Assembly: GCF_011082725.1 (NCBI RefSeq)
Contig: NZ_CP049715.1
Coordinates: 1,550,001-1,614,000 of the forward strand
Direction of reading: 5' to 3'
From: Apibacter sp. B3706
GTDB lineage: Bacteria; Bacteroidota; Bacteroidia; Flavobacteriales; Weeksellaceae
Length of the DNA: 64,000 nucleotides
Shown here piece after piece: positions 17,648 to 27,600 of the stretch. The notes beneath the pieces were generated by a model. The model was not told the DNA's origin and did not search any database. It saw only the letters and a program-made list of their open reading frames with translations. The first letter of the stretch is position 1; each line of letters begins with the position of its first letter. Both the position numbers and the translations under genes were made by a program.

Positions 17648-17746
17648 TAAAAATGGATAGTTATTCAAATTAAAAGAGTTTTTTTTAAACTTTCACCTTT
17701 TGATTAATAATTTGAATACTTAAAAATAAATTGAAAACTTATCGCA

Positions 17747-17793
17747 TAAAAAAACCTGATTATTTAAAATAATCAGGTTATTATTTTTTTATT
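17747..17793. terminator. Bidirectional terminator between dtd and the PLP enzyme
   Basis: AACCTGATTATT (17753-17764) pairs with AATAATCAGGTT (17768-17779) around a 3-base loop, with an A-run before and a T-run after. It lies between convergent genes. Confidence 0.85.
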
Positions 17794-17805
17794 TAATCAG
17801 AAAGA

Positions 17806-19056
17806 TTAAATATTTAAATTTAAATCTGTCATTTGTTGTTTATATACGCCTCCAACCAGTTTGTCTCTAACAGCTTCGAAAGCATCCAAGGTTTTATCAA
17901 TTTCTTCATCTGTATGTGAAGCCGTTGGTATTAAACGTAAAAGTATCATTCCTTTAGGAATAACCGGATAGACTACAACACTGGTAAAAATTTTATAATT
18001 TTCACGAATATCTTTAATTAATAAAGTAGCCTCTATAGGATCTCCCTGCATATATACAGGAGTTACACAAGTGTTTGTTTTACCGATATCAAATCCCCTG
18101 GCTTTCAGCCCTTCTTGAAGTTTCTTTACGTTATGCCATAGTTTATCCTTAAGTTCGGGTTTGCTTCGTAGCAATTCCAATCTTTTTAACGCACCAATTA
18201 CCATAGGCATCGGCAAAGATTTAGCGAAAATTTGAGATCTTAAATTGTATTTTAAATATCTGATTATTTCTTTATTAGAAGCTACAAATGCACCTATTCC
18301 GGCCATAGATTTTGCAAATGTTGAAAAATAAACATCTATACCGTCCTGGCAGCCCTGCTCTTCTCCTGCTCCTGCTCCTGTTTTACCAAGTGTACCGAAT
18401 CCGTGAGCGTCATCAACTAATAATCTAAAATTGTATTTCTTTTTCAGTTCTACAATTTCTTTTAATTTACCTTGCTCTCCTCTCATTCCGAAAACTCCCT
18501 CGGTGATAACTAAAACACCACCTCCTGATTCTGCTGCATTTTTTTCCGCTCTTTTCAGATTTTTTTCCAAGCTTTCTATATCGTTGTGCTGATAGGTAAA
18601 TCTTTTTCCAAAATGAAGTCTTACTCCATCAACTATACAAGCATGGCTATCTACATCGTAAACGATTACATCATTTTTGGAAACCAATGTATCTATAATC
18701 GATAACATTCCCTGGTATCCAAAATTTAATAAATAAGCTGATTCTTTGTTTGCAAAATTAGCCAATTGTTTTTCCAATTCTTCATGGTAATGAGTCTGAC
18801 CCGACATGGCTCTCGCTCCCATTGGATAAGCCATACCATATTGAGCTGCTGCATCTGCATCTGCTTTTCGCACTTCAGGATGATTAGCCAATCCTAAATA
18901 ATCATTAATGCTCCAGATGATCATGTCATTACCCTTAAATTTCATTCTTGGGCTGATTTCTCCTTCTAGAACAGGAAATATATATTCTCCTTCCCCATAG
19001 TCCGCATATTTAGCTAGTGGACCGGGATTATTTTTTATTCTTTCAAAAATATCCAT
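17806..19056 (-). CDS. Serine-palmitoyltransferase-like alpha-oxoamine synthase, probable cysteate fatty acyltransferase
   Basis: This 416-residue PLP enzyme of the alpha-oxoamine synthase family condenses an amino acid with an acyl thioester and releases CO2. Visible are DVDSHACIVDG, LLVDDAHGFGTLG (the PLP-binding Asp and His) and the Schiff-base lysine in YFSTFAKSMAG. In flavobacteria such as Flavobacterium johnsoniae, the close homologue makes the 3-keto precursor of capnine-type sulfonolipids from cysteate. The adjacent cysteine-synthase-like gene (19080-20108), which could make cysteate, supports that substrate over serine. Serine palmitoyltransferase or 2-amino-3-ketobutyrate CoA ligase remain alternatives. 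It has its own -7 element at 19071-19078. Confidence 0.8.
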   Translation of the reverse strand: MDIFERIKNNPGPLAKYADYGEGEYIFPVLEGEISPRMKFKGNDMIIWSINDYLGLANHPEVRKADADAAAQYGMAYPMGARAMSGQTHYHEELEKQLANFANKESAYLLNFGYQGMLSIIDTLVSKNDVIVYDVDSHACIVDGVRLHFGKRFTYQHNDIESLEKNLKRAEKNAAESGGGVLVITEGVFGMRGEQGKLKEIVELKKKYNFRLLVDDAHGFGTLGKTGAGAGEEQGCQDGIDVYFSTFAKSMAGIGAFVASNKEIIRYLKYNLRSQIFAKSLPMPMVIGALKRLELLRSKPELKDKLWHNVKKLQEGLKARGFDIGKTNTCVTPVYMQGDPIEATLLIKDIRENYKIFTSVVVYPVIPKGMILLRLIPTASHTDEEIDKTLDAFEAVRDKLVGGVYKQQMTDLNLNI

Positions 19057-19070
19057 TGTTACAATTTAAC

Positions 19071-19078
19071 CAAAGTTA
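19071..19078 (-). promoter_or_regulatory. -7 element for the serine-palmitoyltransferase-like gene
   Basis: TAACTTTG on the minus strand fits the consensus. It lies between the end of the upstream gene (19080) and the start at 19056, giving this gene a promoter independent of its operon partner. Confidence 0.55.
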
Positions 19079-19079
19079 G

Positions 19080-20108
19080 TTATATTTTTTCTACAGTAGC
19101 GTGAGATTCTAACCCATTCAATTTGCTGTTAACAAAACCTTGAGATGACATCCATTCATCACTGAAAACTTTAGTCATATATCTGGAACCGTGATCCGGA
19201 AAAATTAAAACAGCCAATGAGTTATCACTAAAAGTATCTGCTATTGTACGTGCTGCTGTTAAGCTTGCTCCACTGGTATATCCTACCATCATTCCTTCTT
19301 TTAGAGCTAATTCTCTGGTAGCATAGGCACTGGGCTCATCTGATACTTTAACGTATTGATCGATAACAGAAAAATCTAAAGCACCCGGGATTAAATTTTT
19401 ACCTAAGCCTTCAATTTGATAAGGTTTGATCTCGTTACGGTCTAATTCTCCTGTTTCAAAATATTTTTTTAATACTGAACCTACTGCATCCACTCCTATC
19501 ACTTTAATATCAGGATTTTTTTCTTTGAGAAACTGTGCAGCTCCCGTAAGTGTTCCTCCGGTTCCTGTACATCCAATAAGATGGGTAATTTCCCCTTGCG
19601 TTTGCTCCCAAATTTCAGGTCCTGTACTTAAATAATGAGATTTTGTGTTTTCTTTATTAAAATATTGATTAATATATAAGGAATTAGGGGTATCTGCTGC
19701 TATTCTTTTGGCAACTTCATAATAGGATCTGGGATCATCTGCCGGAACATTAGCCGGACATAAATAAACTTTAGCTCCCATTGCTCTAAGAAAAGAGATT
19801 TTTTCAGGTTTTGTTTTATCGCTAACTGCTACTATACATTTATAGCCTTTTACGATACTTACCATAGCTATGGAAAAACCTGTATTTCCTGAAGTTGTTT
19901 CAACTATAGTTGCTCCTGGCTTTAATAAACCTTGTTTTTCAGCATTTTCAATAATATGAAGCGCAATTCTGTCTTTAGTTGAGTGTCCGGGATTATAGCA
20001 TTCTAATTTTGCAAAAAAAGAACCTTTCATTCCTTCTGTTACTCTGTTTAAGCGAACTAACGGCGTATTGTTAATTAACTCAAGAACATTATTATAAGTT
20101 CCAGCCAT
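19080..20108 (-). CDS. Cysteine-synthase-family PLP enzyme, probable cysteate synthase
   Basis: This 342-residue fold-type II PLP enzyme has the lysine in NPGHSTKDRIALHI, the phosphate/substrate loop ETTSGNTGFSIA and the glycine loop IGCTGTGGTLTG. By family alone it is a cysteine synthase homologue. Placed just upstream of an acyltransferase of the type used for capnine, it is more likely to make cysteate (from O-phosphoserine and sulfite in known sulfonolipid producers). The loop NPGHSTKDR, where CysK usually has NPxxSVKDR, is compatible with altered specificity. It has its own promoter at 20147-20154. A plain cysteine synthase or cystathionine beta-synthase-like role cannot be excluded. Confidence 0.78.
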   Translation of the reverse strand: MAGTYNNVLELINNTPLVRLNRVTEGMKGSFFAKLECYNPGHSTKDRIALHIIENAEKQGLLKPGATIVETTSGNTGFSIAMVSIVKGYKCIVAVSDKTKPEKISFLRAMGAKVYLCPANVPADDPRSYYEVAKRIAADTPNSLYINQYFNKENTKSHYLSTGPEIWEQTQGEITHLIGCTGTGGTLTGAAQFLKEKNPDIKVIGVDAVGSVLKKYFETGELDRNEIKPYQIEGLGKNLIPGALDFSVIDQYVKVSDEPSAYATRELALKEGMMVGYTSGASLTAARTIADTFSDNSLAVLIFPDHGSRYMTKVFSDEWMSSQGFVNSKLNGLESHATVEKI

Positions 20109-20146
20109 CCTATCTTATTATTAATTTATATAATTAATTCAAGGGG

Positions 20147-20154
20147 CAAATTTA
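20147..20154 (-). promoter_or_regulatory. -7 element for the cysteine-synthase-like gene
   Basis: TAAATTTG on the minus strand, about 39 bases upstream of the ATG at 20108. Confidence 0.55.
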
Positions 20155-20255
20155 TAATTTTTTTTTCTTACAAAAAATTTAACTGAATGAAATTTAACAT
20201 ATACAAATTGATTAAAAATTTATATTATACTTTATTAGAAAATCCGTATAAATTA

Positions 20256-21416
20256 TTAGTAATTGTTATAGATATATTCTATAATTTTCTTATCCTGTTC
20301 TGATAATTCAATTCCCCTTCTTTTCATAGTCCTTTCTGCAACTTCAAATACCTGTTCCAATTTAAAGTTAGGACTCTCTGACTTACCACCCCATGAGAAA
20401 GATTTTATTATATTAGGTGGAAAACCGGAAGTAAATATATTGGCCGAAACTCCTACTACCGTGCCGGTATTAAATTGTGTGTTTATAGCTGATTTAGAAT
20501 GATCCCCCATGATCATCCCTGCAAATTGTAATCCTGACTTAATAAACTTTTGTTTTGTATAATTCCAAAGCTTAACTTCTGCATAATTATTTTTCAAGTT
20601 AGAAGAATTGGTATCTGCTCCCAAATTACACCATTCACCTATTACCGAATTTCCTACAAAACCGTCATGACCTTTATTTGAATATCCTGAGATTATAATA
20701 TTATTAACTTCTCCTCCTACTTTGGAATACGGTCCGATTGTTGTTCCGCCATAAACTTTGGCTCCCATATTTATTTTAGAACCCGTACCTAAGGCAAAGG
20801 AACCTCGAATCATCGCTCCTTCCATAATTTCAGAATTTTTTCCTAAATAAATAGGTCCTTCTTTGGTATTGAGTATTGCACATTCGGCTACGGCACCTTC
20901 TTCAACAAATAGTTGTGAAGGATCTCCTATGATTCTAACGGTATTTGATAAGGTACATGATTTTCTGCCTTGTGTAATTAATTGGAAATCATAAGTAATG
21001 GCATCCGAATTATAAGTAAACAAATCCCAAGGATATTGTATATGAAAGCTTTCAAATATTATATCCAATTTTTTTACAAAATTATTTAATTGGAAATTTT
21101 CAAGAGTAGTTTTTGCTGCTACCAACTCTTCCTGATAATAAAAAGCTTCTCCGAATTTTAAATTTTTTAATTGGTAAATAAAATCTTGATTTGGAAAATA
21201 GGCGGGATTTATAAATACGTTTTCTTCTTCAATTTGAAGAGTATATTTTTCTGAAAGATATTCTTGAGTTAGATAAGAGATTTTTTCCGTTTGAAAAATA
21301 TGTTTCCATCTTTCTGCAAATGTTAATATTCCCATCCTTAATTCTGCCACCGGTCGCGTAAACGTTAAGGGTAAAAGATCGGAATACTCTTTACCATCAA
21401 AAAGAATAATATTCAT
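20256..21416 (-). CDS. GlmU-family left-handed beta-helix protein (nucleotidyltransferase-like)
   Basis: This 386-residue protein has an N-terminal part resembling a reduced sugar-nucleotidyltransferase fold (MNIILFDGKEYSDLLPLTFTRPVAELRMGI). The C-terminal part is a left-handed parallel beta-helix of hexapeptide repeats (about residues 180-330, for example GKNSEIMEGAMIRGSFALGTGSKINMGAKV), as in acetyltransferases. Bacteroidota carry such 'GlmU family' proteins as conserved single genes; their substrate is not established. The classical pyrophosphorylase signature GxGTRM is absent, so it should not be called a true GlmU. Its own -7 element lies at 21439-21446. Confidence 0.78.
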   Translation of the reverse strand: MNIILFDGKEYSDLLPLTFTRPVAELRMGILTFAERWKHIFQTEKISYLTQEYLSEKYTLQIEEENVFINPAYFPNQDFIYQLKNLKFGEAFYYQEELVAAKTTLENFQLNNFVKKLDIIFESFHIQYPWDLFTYNSDAITYDFQLITQGRKSCTLSNTVRIIGDPSQLFVEEGAVAECAILNTKEGPIYLGKNSEIMEGAMIRGSFALGTGSKINMGAKVYGGTTIGPYSKVGGEVNNIIISGYSNKGHDGFVGNSVIGEWCNLGADTNSSNLKNNYAEVKLWNYTKQKFIKSGLQFAGMIMGDHSKSAINTQFNTGTVVGVSANIFTSGFPPNIIKSFSWGGKSESPNFKLEQVFEVAERTMKRRGIELSEQDKKIIEYIYNNY

Positions 21417-21438
21417 AGTATATACTTTATTATTTTTT

Positions 21439-21446
21439 CAAATATA
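21439..21446 (-). promoter_or_regulatory. -7 element for the GlmU-family gene
   Basis: TATATTTG on the minus strand, 23 bases upstream of the ATG at 21416. Confidence 0.5.
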
Positions 21447-21562
21447 AAAAATTATATCATAGTTTTTATTCTTTTATTTCCGTTAAAAACTTTAATTATT
21501 TTATATATAAAATTGTTAAAATACTGACTCTCTATTTTTTAATAATGCCTTATTATTTATAT

Positions 21563-22252
21563 TTATAAAGCGTTCGCATAATGCTCTTTAAAATATTCCA
21601 ATCCTTCGGATGCTCCTTTTTGTATGAATATGATATCATTGCGTAATGAGGTTCGGAACGGTTTAGGATCTATGACAAATATTTTTGAAGTTACCGGAAC
21701 AAAATCAAGTAAAGATGCAGCCGGATATACTTGAAGAGAGCTTCCAATGACTAAAAAAATATCGGCATTTTGAGTTATTTCAATAGCATTTTCCATTTCA
21801 GGAACCATTTCACCAAACCATACTATATGGGGACGTAATTGTCCACCATCTTCTGCTAAGTCTCCCATATGAACATCTTGTAGCGTATCATAAATAAGTG
21901 ATTCATTAGTTTCGCTTCTTACTTTTGTCAGTTCTCCGTGTAAATGAAGTATATGTGTTGATTGAGCTCTTTCGTGAAAGTTGTCAACATTTTGAGTTAT
22001 AATTGAAATATCAAAAATGGATTCCAATTCTTTCAGCAAATGATGCCCCCGATTCGGGTCATGTTTTTGCAACTCTGCTCTGCGCATATTATAAAAATTC
22101 TGCACTAATTCCGGGTTTTTATACCATCCTTCTATGGAGGCTACTTCTTGCACTTTATAATTTTCCCATAATCCACCTGAATCTCTGAATGTGCTTAAAC
22201 CGCTTTCAGCACTCATTCCTGCTCCTGTTAATACAACTAATTTTTTTTTCAT
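21563..22252 (-). CDS. cobB: NAD-dependent protein deacylase (sirtuin) lacking the zinc cysteines
   Basis: This 229-residue sirtuin has GAGMSAESGLSTFRDSGGLW, TQNVDNFHERA and the catalytic histidine in HLHGEL. It removes acyl groups from protein lysines using NAD+. The YNMR sequence (residues 54-57) fits the Tyr-x-x-Arg pair that favours succinyl and malonyl groups in class III sirtuins. The region that normally holds the four zinc-binding cysteines (after HLHGEL up to HIVWFGE) contains none, so the small domain is reduced. It lies 61 bases downstream of dsbD on the same strand and may be cotranscribed with it. Confidence 0.92.
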   Translation of the reverse strand: MKKKLVVLTGAGMSAESGLSTFRDSGGLWENYKVQEVASIEGWYKNPELVQNFYNMRRAELQKHDPNRGHHLLKELESIFDISIITQNVDNFHERAQSTHILHLHGELTKVRSETNESLIYDTLQDVHMGDLAEDGGQLRPHIVWFGEMVPEMENAIEITQNADIFLVIGSSLQVYPAASLLDFVPVTSKIFVIDPKPFRTSLRNDIIFIQKGASEGLEYFKEHYANAL

Positions 22253-22313
22253 ATTTTATGCACTCAATTAGTTAACTAATTATTTTTAAATTAAGTTCTC
22301 TCCTTTTAAAATC

Positions 22314-24377
22314 TTATTTTAACTCATCATAAGTAGTATATCCACATAGCAGAAAATTTTTAAATTCTTCTTTATCCATATAACCTGCAACCGGAAAATT
22401 CAAAATTCTATTATCCGGTGTTACTAATACGTAGAATGGTTGAGAATTGGAATTAAAGTTCTCCCTTTGAAAAGTAGACCATTTATTTCCTATTGTTTTA
22501 ATTTTTCTTTTTCTTCCATCTTTTAAATGAAGGGTTTGTTGCTCATTATTAGGCAATTCTTCTGAATCATCAACATATAAAGATGAAATTATGAATTTAT
22601 CGTGTAAGATATTCCAAATATCCGGTTCACTCCACACATATTCTTCCATTTTTCGGCAATTTTCACATCCATAACCAGTAAAGTCAATGAGAATGGGTTT
22701 ATTTTCCTTTTTTGCCATTTCCCTTGCTTTTTCATAGTCATGAAAAAGGGTCAATCCTAAAACCCCATTTTTTTGGTTGTTTGGATATATGCTAATTTGC
22801 ATAGGTGGAGTAAGTCCACTAAGCAATTTTAAATTAGGCTTTTCTGAAGGAAACAATCCGGGGATCATATAAATTCCAATCAGTCCAAAGAGACAAGCCC
22901 CAATTATTCTTCCTACATTGATTTTTACTTTTTTATTATCGTGAGGAAATTTAATTACACCTAATAAGTATAATACAATTGAAATACAAATAAGGATCCA
23001 AATCGCAATAAAAATTTCTCTTTTCAACAAGAAAGTTTTAGCTACTAAATCTGCTTTTGATAAAAATTTGAACGCTAAAGCTAATTCTAAAAAACCTAAA
23101 ACAACTTTAACGGTATTCATCCATCCTCCTGATTTTGGCATCGTATGTAAAAATTGAGGAAACAATGCAAATATTCCAAACACTAGTGCCCAAGCTAATC
23201 CACATCCTCCAAATGCCACGGTCAATTGATTCGGGTTTTGAATTGCATTCGCCAGTATGCTTCCTAAAACAGGACCGGTGCATGAGAATGAAACGATTAC
23301 CAGGGTTAAAGCCATGAAAAAAAGACCTATTATACCTCCCGATTCGGAAGCCTTGTCAGATTTATTAGCCATCCATCCGGGTAACGTTATATCGTAATAT
23401 CCAAAAAAACTAAAAGCAAACAGTATAAAAATCACAAAAAAGATTAGATTCAACCATACATTGGTGGCAATCTGATTAAAAATATCCGGATTTATACCAC
23501 TTATAAGATGAAAGGGCAGTGTAAATAGTACGAAAATTAAGACTATGAAAAAAGCGTAAATTAAGGCATCTTTCTTGCCTTCTTTTTTACTTTTAGCATG
23601 TTTGGTAAAATAGGATATGGTTAATGGAATCATAGGATATACACATGGGGTTAGCAAAGCTACTAATCCTCCTAAAAAACCAAATGTAAAAATCCATATA
23701 TAACCTTCTTTTTTAATTATCCTATCTCCGCAATCTTTATTTATGGGTTCAGCTATATTAAAGCCGGGTATAATGATCTGATTTTTATTGCTTTCTGCAA
23801 TTGTTTTTATTGGTTGAACGGAATCTTTTATTGGAGTTGAAAGAACGGAATCTATTTTTGGATTCGGTTGAGTCAATTGCTTAACCGTGTCTTTAAATAA
23901 GACCGTTGACTTATCTTGATTTATTGACTTAGGAATCAATTTGAAAGAAAAGGTTTCTTCATCCGGTGCTAAACATACTTTATCATTGCATATCTGATAT
24001 TCAACATCTGCTTCAAATACAACCGGTTTAGAACCTAAAACCTCAACTCGTTGTCTATATTCAACTTTATTGGAATAATAAATCAAAGTTCCTTCAAATA
24101 CATCGGAATATTCTTCAATTTTTTTACCAATTTCTTTAGTTGGACCAATTAATTTTATTGAGGAATTTTCGGGGTATGAAAATGAAGTTGGAATTGCATT
24201 TTCAACCTTTATATCTTTGGAATATACATGCCACCCCGATTCTAAAATTGCAGTGAATACGGCTTCATAGATATTATCTTTTTCATGTTTTATTTCCGAT
24301 TTCCACTGGATAGGATTCTTAACTTGAGCATTGGCTACTAGGGCAAGAACAAAAAAAATCCAAATCAGTTTTTTCAT
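22314..24377 (-). CDS. dsbD: Thiol:disulfide interchange protein DsbD
   Basis: This 687-residue protein has a signal peptide (MKKLIWIFFVLALVANAQ), a periplasmic N-terminal domain, a DsbD/CcdA membrane core of about eight helices with redox cysteines in LLTPCVYPMIP and FSCTGPVLGS, and a C-terminal thioredoxin-like domain (TGYGCENCRKMEE). It carries electrons from cytoplasmic thioredoxin to periplasmic and lipoprotein thiol enzymes. I chose the ATG at 24377 over the in-frame ATG at 24416 because the signal peptide begins there and because a -7 element (24414-24421) covers the upstream ATG. Confidence 0.93.
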   Translation of the reverse strand: MKKLIWIFFVLALVANAQVKNPIQWKSEIKHEKDNIYEAVFTAILESGWHVYSKDIKVENAIPTSFSYPENSSIKLIGPTKEIGKKIEEYSDVFEGTLIYYSNKVEYRQRVEVLGSKPVVFEADVEYQICNDKVCLAPDEETFSFKLIPKSINQDKSTVLFKDTVKQLTQPNPKIDSVLSTPIKDSVQPIKTIAESNKNQIIIPGFNIAEPINKDCGDRIIKKEGYIWIFTFGFLGGLVALLTPCVYPMIPLTISYFTKHAKSKKEGKKDALIYAFFIVLIFVLFTLPFHLISGINPDIFNQIATNVWLNLIFFVIFILFAFSFFGYYDITLPGWMANKSDKASESGGIIGLFFMALTLVIVSFSCTGPVLGSILANAIQNPNQLTVAFGGCGLAWALVFGIFALFPQFLHTMPKSGGWMNTVKVVLGFLELALAFKFLSKADLVAKTFLLKREIFIAIWILICISIVLYLLGVIKFPHDNKKVKINVGRIIGACLFGLIGIYMIPGLFPSEKPNLKLLSGLTPPMQISIYPNNQKNGVLGLTLFHDYEKAREMAKKENKPILIDFTGYGCENCRKMEEYVWSEPDIWNILHDKFIISSLYVDDSEELPNNEQQTLHLKDGRKRKIKTIGNKWSTFQRENFNSNSQPFYVLVTPDNRILNFPVAGYMDKEEFKNFLLCGYTTYDELK

Positions 24378-24413
24378 GATAAGCTTTATGTTAGAATTAT
24401 TTAGTTTATGAAC

Positions 24414-24421
24414 CAAATGTA
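24414..24421 (-). promoter_or_regulatory. -7 element for dsbD, excludes the longer start
   Basis: TACATTTG on the minus strand, 37 bases upstream of the ATG at 24377. Confidence 0.55.
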
Positions 24422-24652
24422 ATAAATTTCACAAATATAATCGACCGATTTTATCTTAATTTTACTTTGGAAAATCCATCTTTTTTTTCCAAAAATGACA
24501 GTAAAATTTGAAATTTTTCTTATTTATTAAATGGTTATTATCTGATTTATAAACACTTCATGATTGAAACAATACATGATTGATTACCAAATTACAATCA
24601 TTTATTCAAAATTTTTTTGGTATATCTTATCTTTAAGTGTTGAATTTAATGA

Positions 24653-27600
24653 TTAAAACGAAGCTTTTATCTGAACACTTCCCGTATGTATGGTTTTTGA
24701 ATCTTCACTTTTGCGACCATCATATATAATATTCAATGTAAAAACAGAGCTAAGTTCTCGTTGAAGGTATGCTTTCCATATCATATTTTTTCCACTTAGT
24801 AGCCCTTCCATCATCTGACTGGATACCAAGGAAAAATTATTTCCTTTTAATTCATTTTTTATATATGAAAAAGTGCCGGTAAGAGAGGTTCTTTTCTCAT
24901 CATTCCAATGGCATTCAAATCCGGCTTGTTTCCATTCTAACCGTTCATTTCCTAATTTGTTTTTTTTATGTTGATACTTTAGTAAGGCTTTCAGGCTGAT
25001 ATTTTTTTGAATTTCATAGGTTAATGAAGGATGAAAAGCTGTGGTTTCAATGGTAAATCGTTTGGTAACAAAAAGTTGAGATCTACTTTTATCTGTGATA
25101 AAATTATTTTGAAGAGAAAAAATCCATAAATCCCAAGGTTTATAATTTACTAAAGTTTGAAAATTGACACTATTTCTTTTGTCTTTTCCGGTAAAAATAA
25201 ATTGTGTAGAGTTATTTTCCATGAATTGAAACGCTCCCGTCCATTTGTGTACACTGATTCGATTAAATGATAGATTTGTAGTTATATTCTGTGTCTGAGA
25301 CAAGAGATCTTTATTGGAAAAGGGATTAAGTTCAACGGTTTTATTTTTTTTCTTGTAAGATGAAATCGATTGAAAAGCAGATTGTAAGGTTATTCTTTTC
25401 CACCAGTCGGAATTAAGAAACCGAGAGGGATGTACATGTATGGTAAACAGTAATTTATTATTATTTGATTTTAAATAGTTTACATTGTCTGTATAAACTC
25501 GTATATATTGTGCTTGATCGCTGAATTCTGCCACTTCAAACTCATCAATTTCCTCTATTCCGTTCCCATTATAATCCGTCCATTTATATATGCCTTTTCC
25601 ATCCGTCACTTTTACATATTTAAATTCTCTTTGAGCTTCCTGACCACTCGACAACTCATATTCAGAATTTAAGACTAACCCGCTTTTAAGTAACATTTTA
25701 TTCCAATGAATAGATCCTAATAAGTAATTTTCATCTTTTTGATTTGTATATATAGCTTTACTGTAATGCACTTTACGATAATGGAAATCAATATTTAAAT
25801 TATGATTTTGAGATTGTATCAATTGATTGTTTATGATCGTTCCATAGGAAGTGGTAAAATTTTTCAGTTTACCAATACGTACGGAATCATCTGTTCTGGC
25901 ATAAATTTTTAATTCGGTAAAAAATTTTGCGCTATCTGTGAGTAAGGTTGCATATATTTCATTCCAGTTAAAACTGGATGAGGTATATTTTGAAAGTAAA
26001 TTGTTTTCAACTTTATTGGTTTCTCCTTTTAAACCGATTCCTACTTTCACCTTTCCTATTTGTTGATTAACTTCCGAAATATGCTTTATAAAATTTGAGT
26101 GGATACTGTCTTGTTGTTTGGAATATAAATAACTAACATTTGTAGATATGGCTGTATTATTAGTAGCATATCCCAGGTGTATATCATTTTTGTATCCTTT
26201 ATAAAAATTTTCTTCTTCTAAATAATTCAAGGTGTAATTTAACTTCCATTTTTCATATAGTATGTTTTGCCAACCCAGACTTAATTGGTTCTGATTTATG
26301 CCGTTGAATTCTTGTGAAATATTAAAATCCCTATCGAATTCAACTTGGTTAATTCTTTCTAAGATGTGAAAGTTTTTTTGAATAAAAATATGGGATAAAT
26401 TAAAATTACTATTCCAATATTCTTTATCTATATTCTTATTTAAATATAATTTGCTTGCAAAACCTTTATTTTTGCCATTTCCAATAGACGAAAACGTATT
26501 TTCATCATGATCGCTTAGTGCCAAATTAACACCCAAATTACCTTTATTAAACCTATATTCTGCATGAGTTGAAACTATTTGTGTTTTTTGAGGTGGAATC
26601 AATTGAGTTACGGGTTCATATTCCCCTTGTAATATGCCGTCAATTGGAGGAATATACTCATATACACGACCATTTACAGGAAGTGATACAATTTTATAAT
26701 TTCCTTTATTAGCCCCCATATAGGTAAATGAAAGTGTATATAATTCTTCTGAGCTATCGGTTGAATATTGATAAATTAATTCTTGACCCGTATTAATTTT
26801 TTTATATAAAATTTTGTTTGGATCATATTCGGTTAATACCGCATTCGGTGCATACATTCGGTCTATTTCGTTTCCTGCTTCACGTAAAACTTCTTTTTGT
26901 TTATCTGTCAGTTCCTGATTACTAGCTTTGGTATCATTTTCAGAAAATATATTGGCACTAAAAGTAAATCTTTCTGATTGATATTTTCCACCCGTATATA
27001 GTAAAAAACGTGTATAAGTGGTGGTATTATAAATATATTCTACTACTATACGACTATTGGACGAAATATAAGTTTTAGAGGTAAAAGTAAGTTCTCCCGT
27101 ATTATAATTGATCGTATAATCTTGATCTTCGCCCCTTTTTAATAATGCACCGTTCATATAAACTTTTTCTGAGCCAGATAATACAATTATAAAAAGTTCT
27201 CCCTGTTTTCCTTTTAATTTATAAGGCCCTTGATTTCCTTCTATTCCGGTAAATTTCATTCGATTAAATTCTCCTCTGGAAAGTGAACCTAAAGCATATA
27301 AATCGGTAAATGAATTTGTACGTTTTATTCGTGTTCCAATTTGCATACCCGTAATCTTTCTCGAGAAATTGGCTAAGTAATCTTGGTCTTGAATCAAATC
27401 TAAATGTCCCGCTCTTAAGTAAGATTTTTTATTAGACAGCTCAATATAGATTTTATCAAATTCATCCAATCGTTGGGTATATCCGTCGGCTTGTATAGGT
27501 ATATTATGATCCGATATAGCTGCTTTTATCATAACATCTTTACTTAAATGACCGGAGAGCTCTAAATCCAATGAAGACTGAACGGAAGCACTTTGATTGG

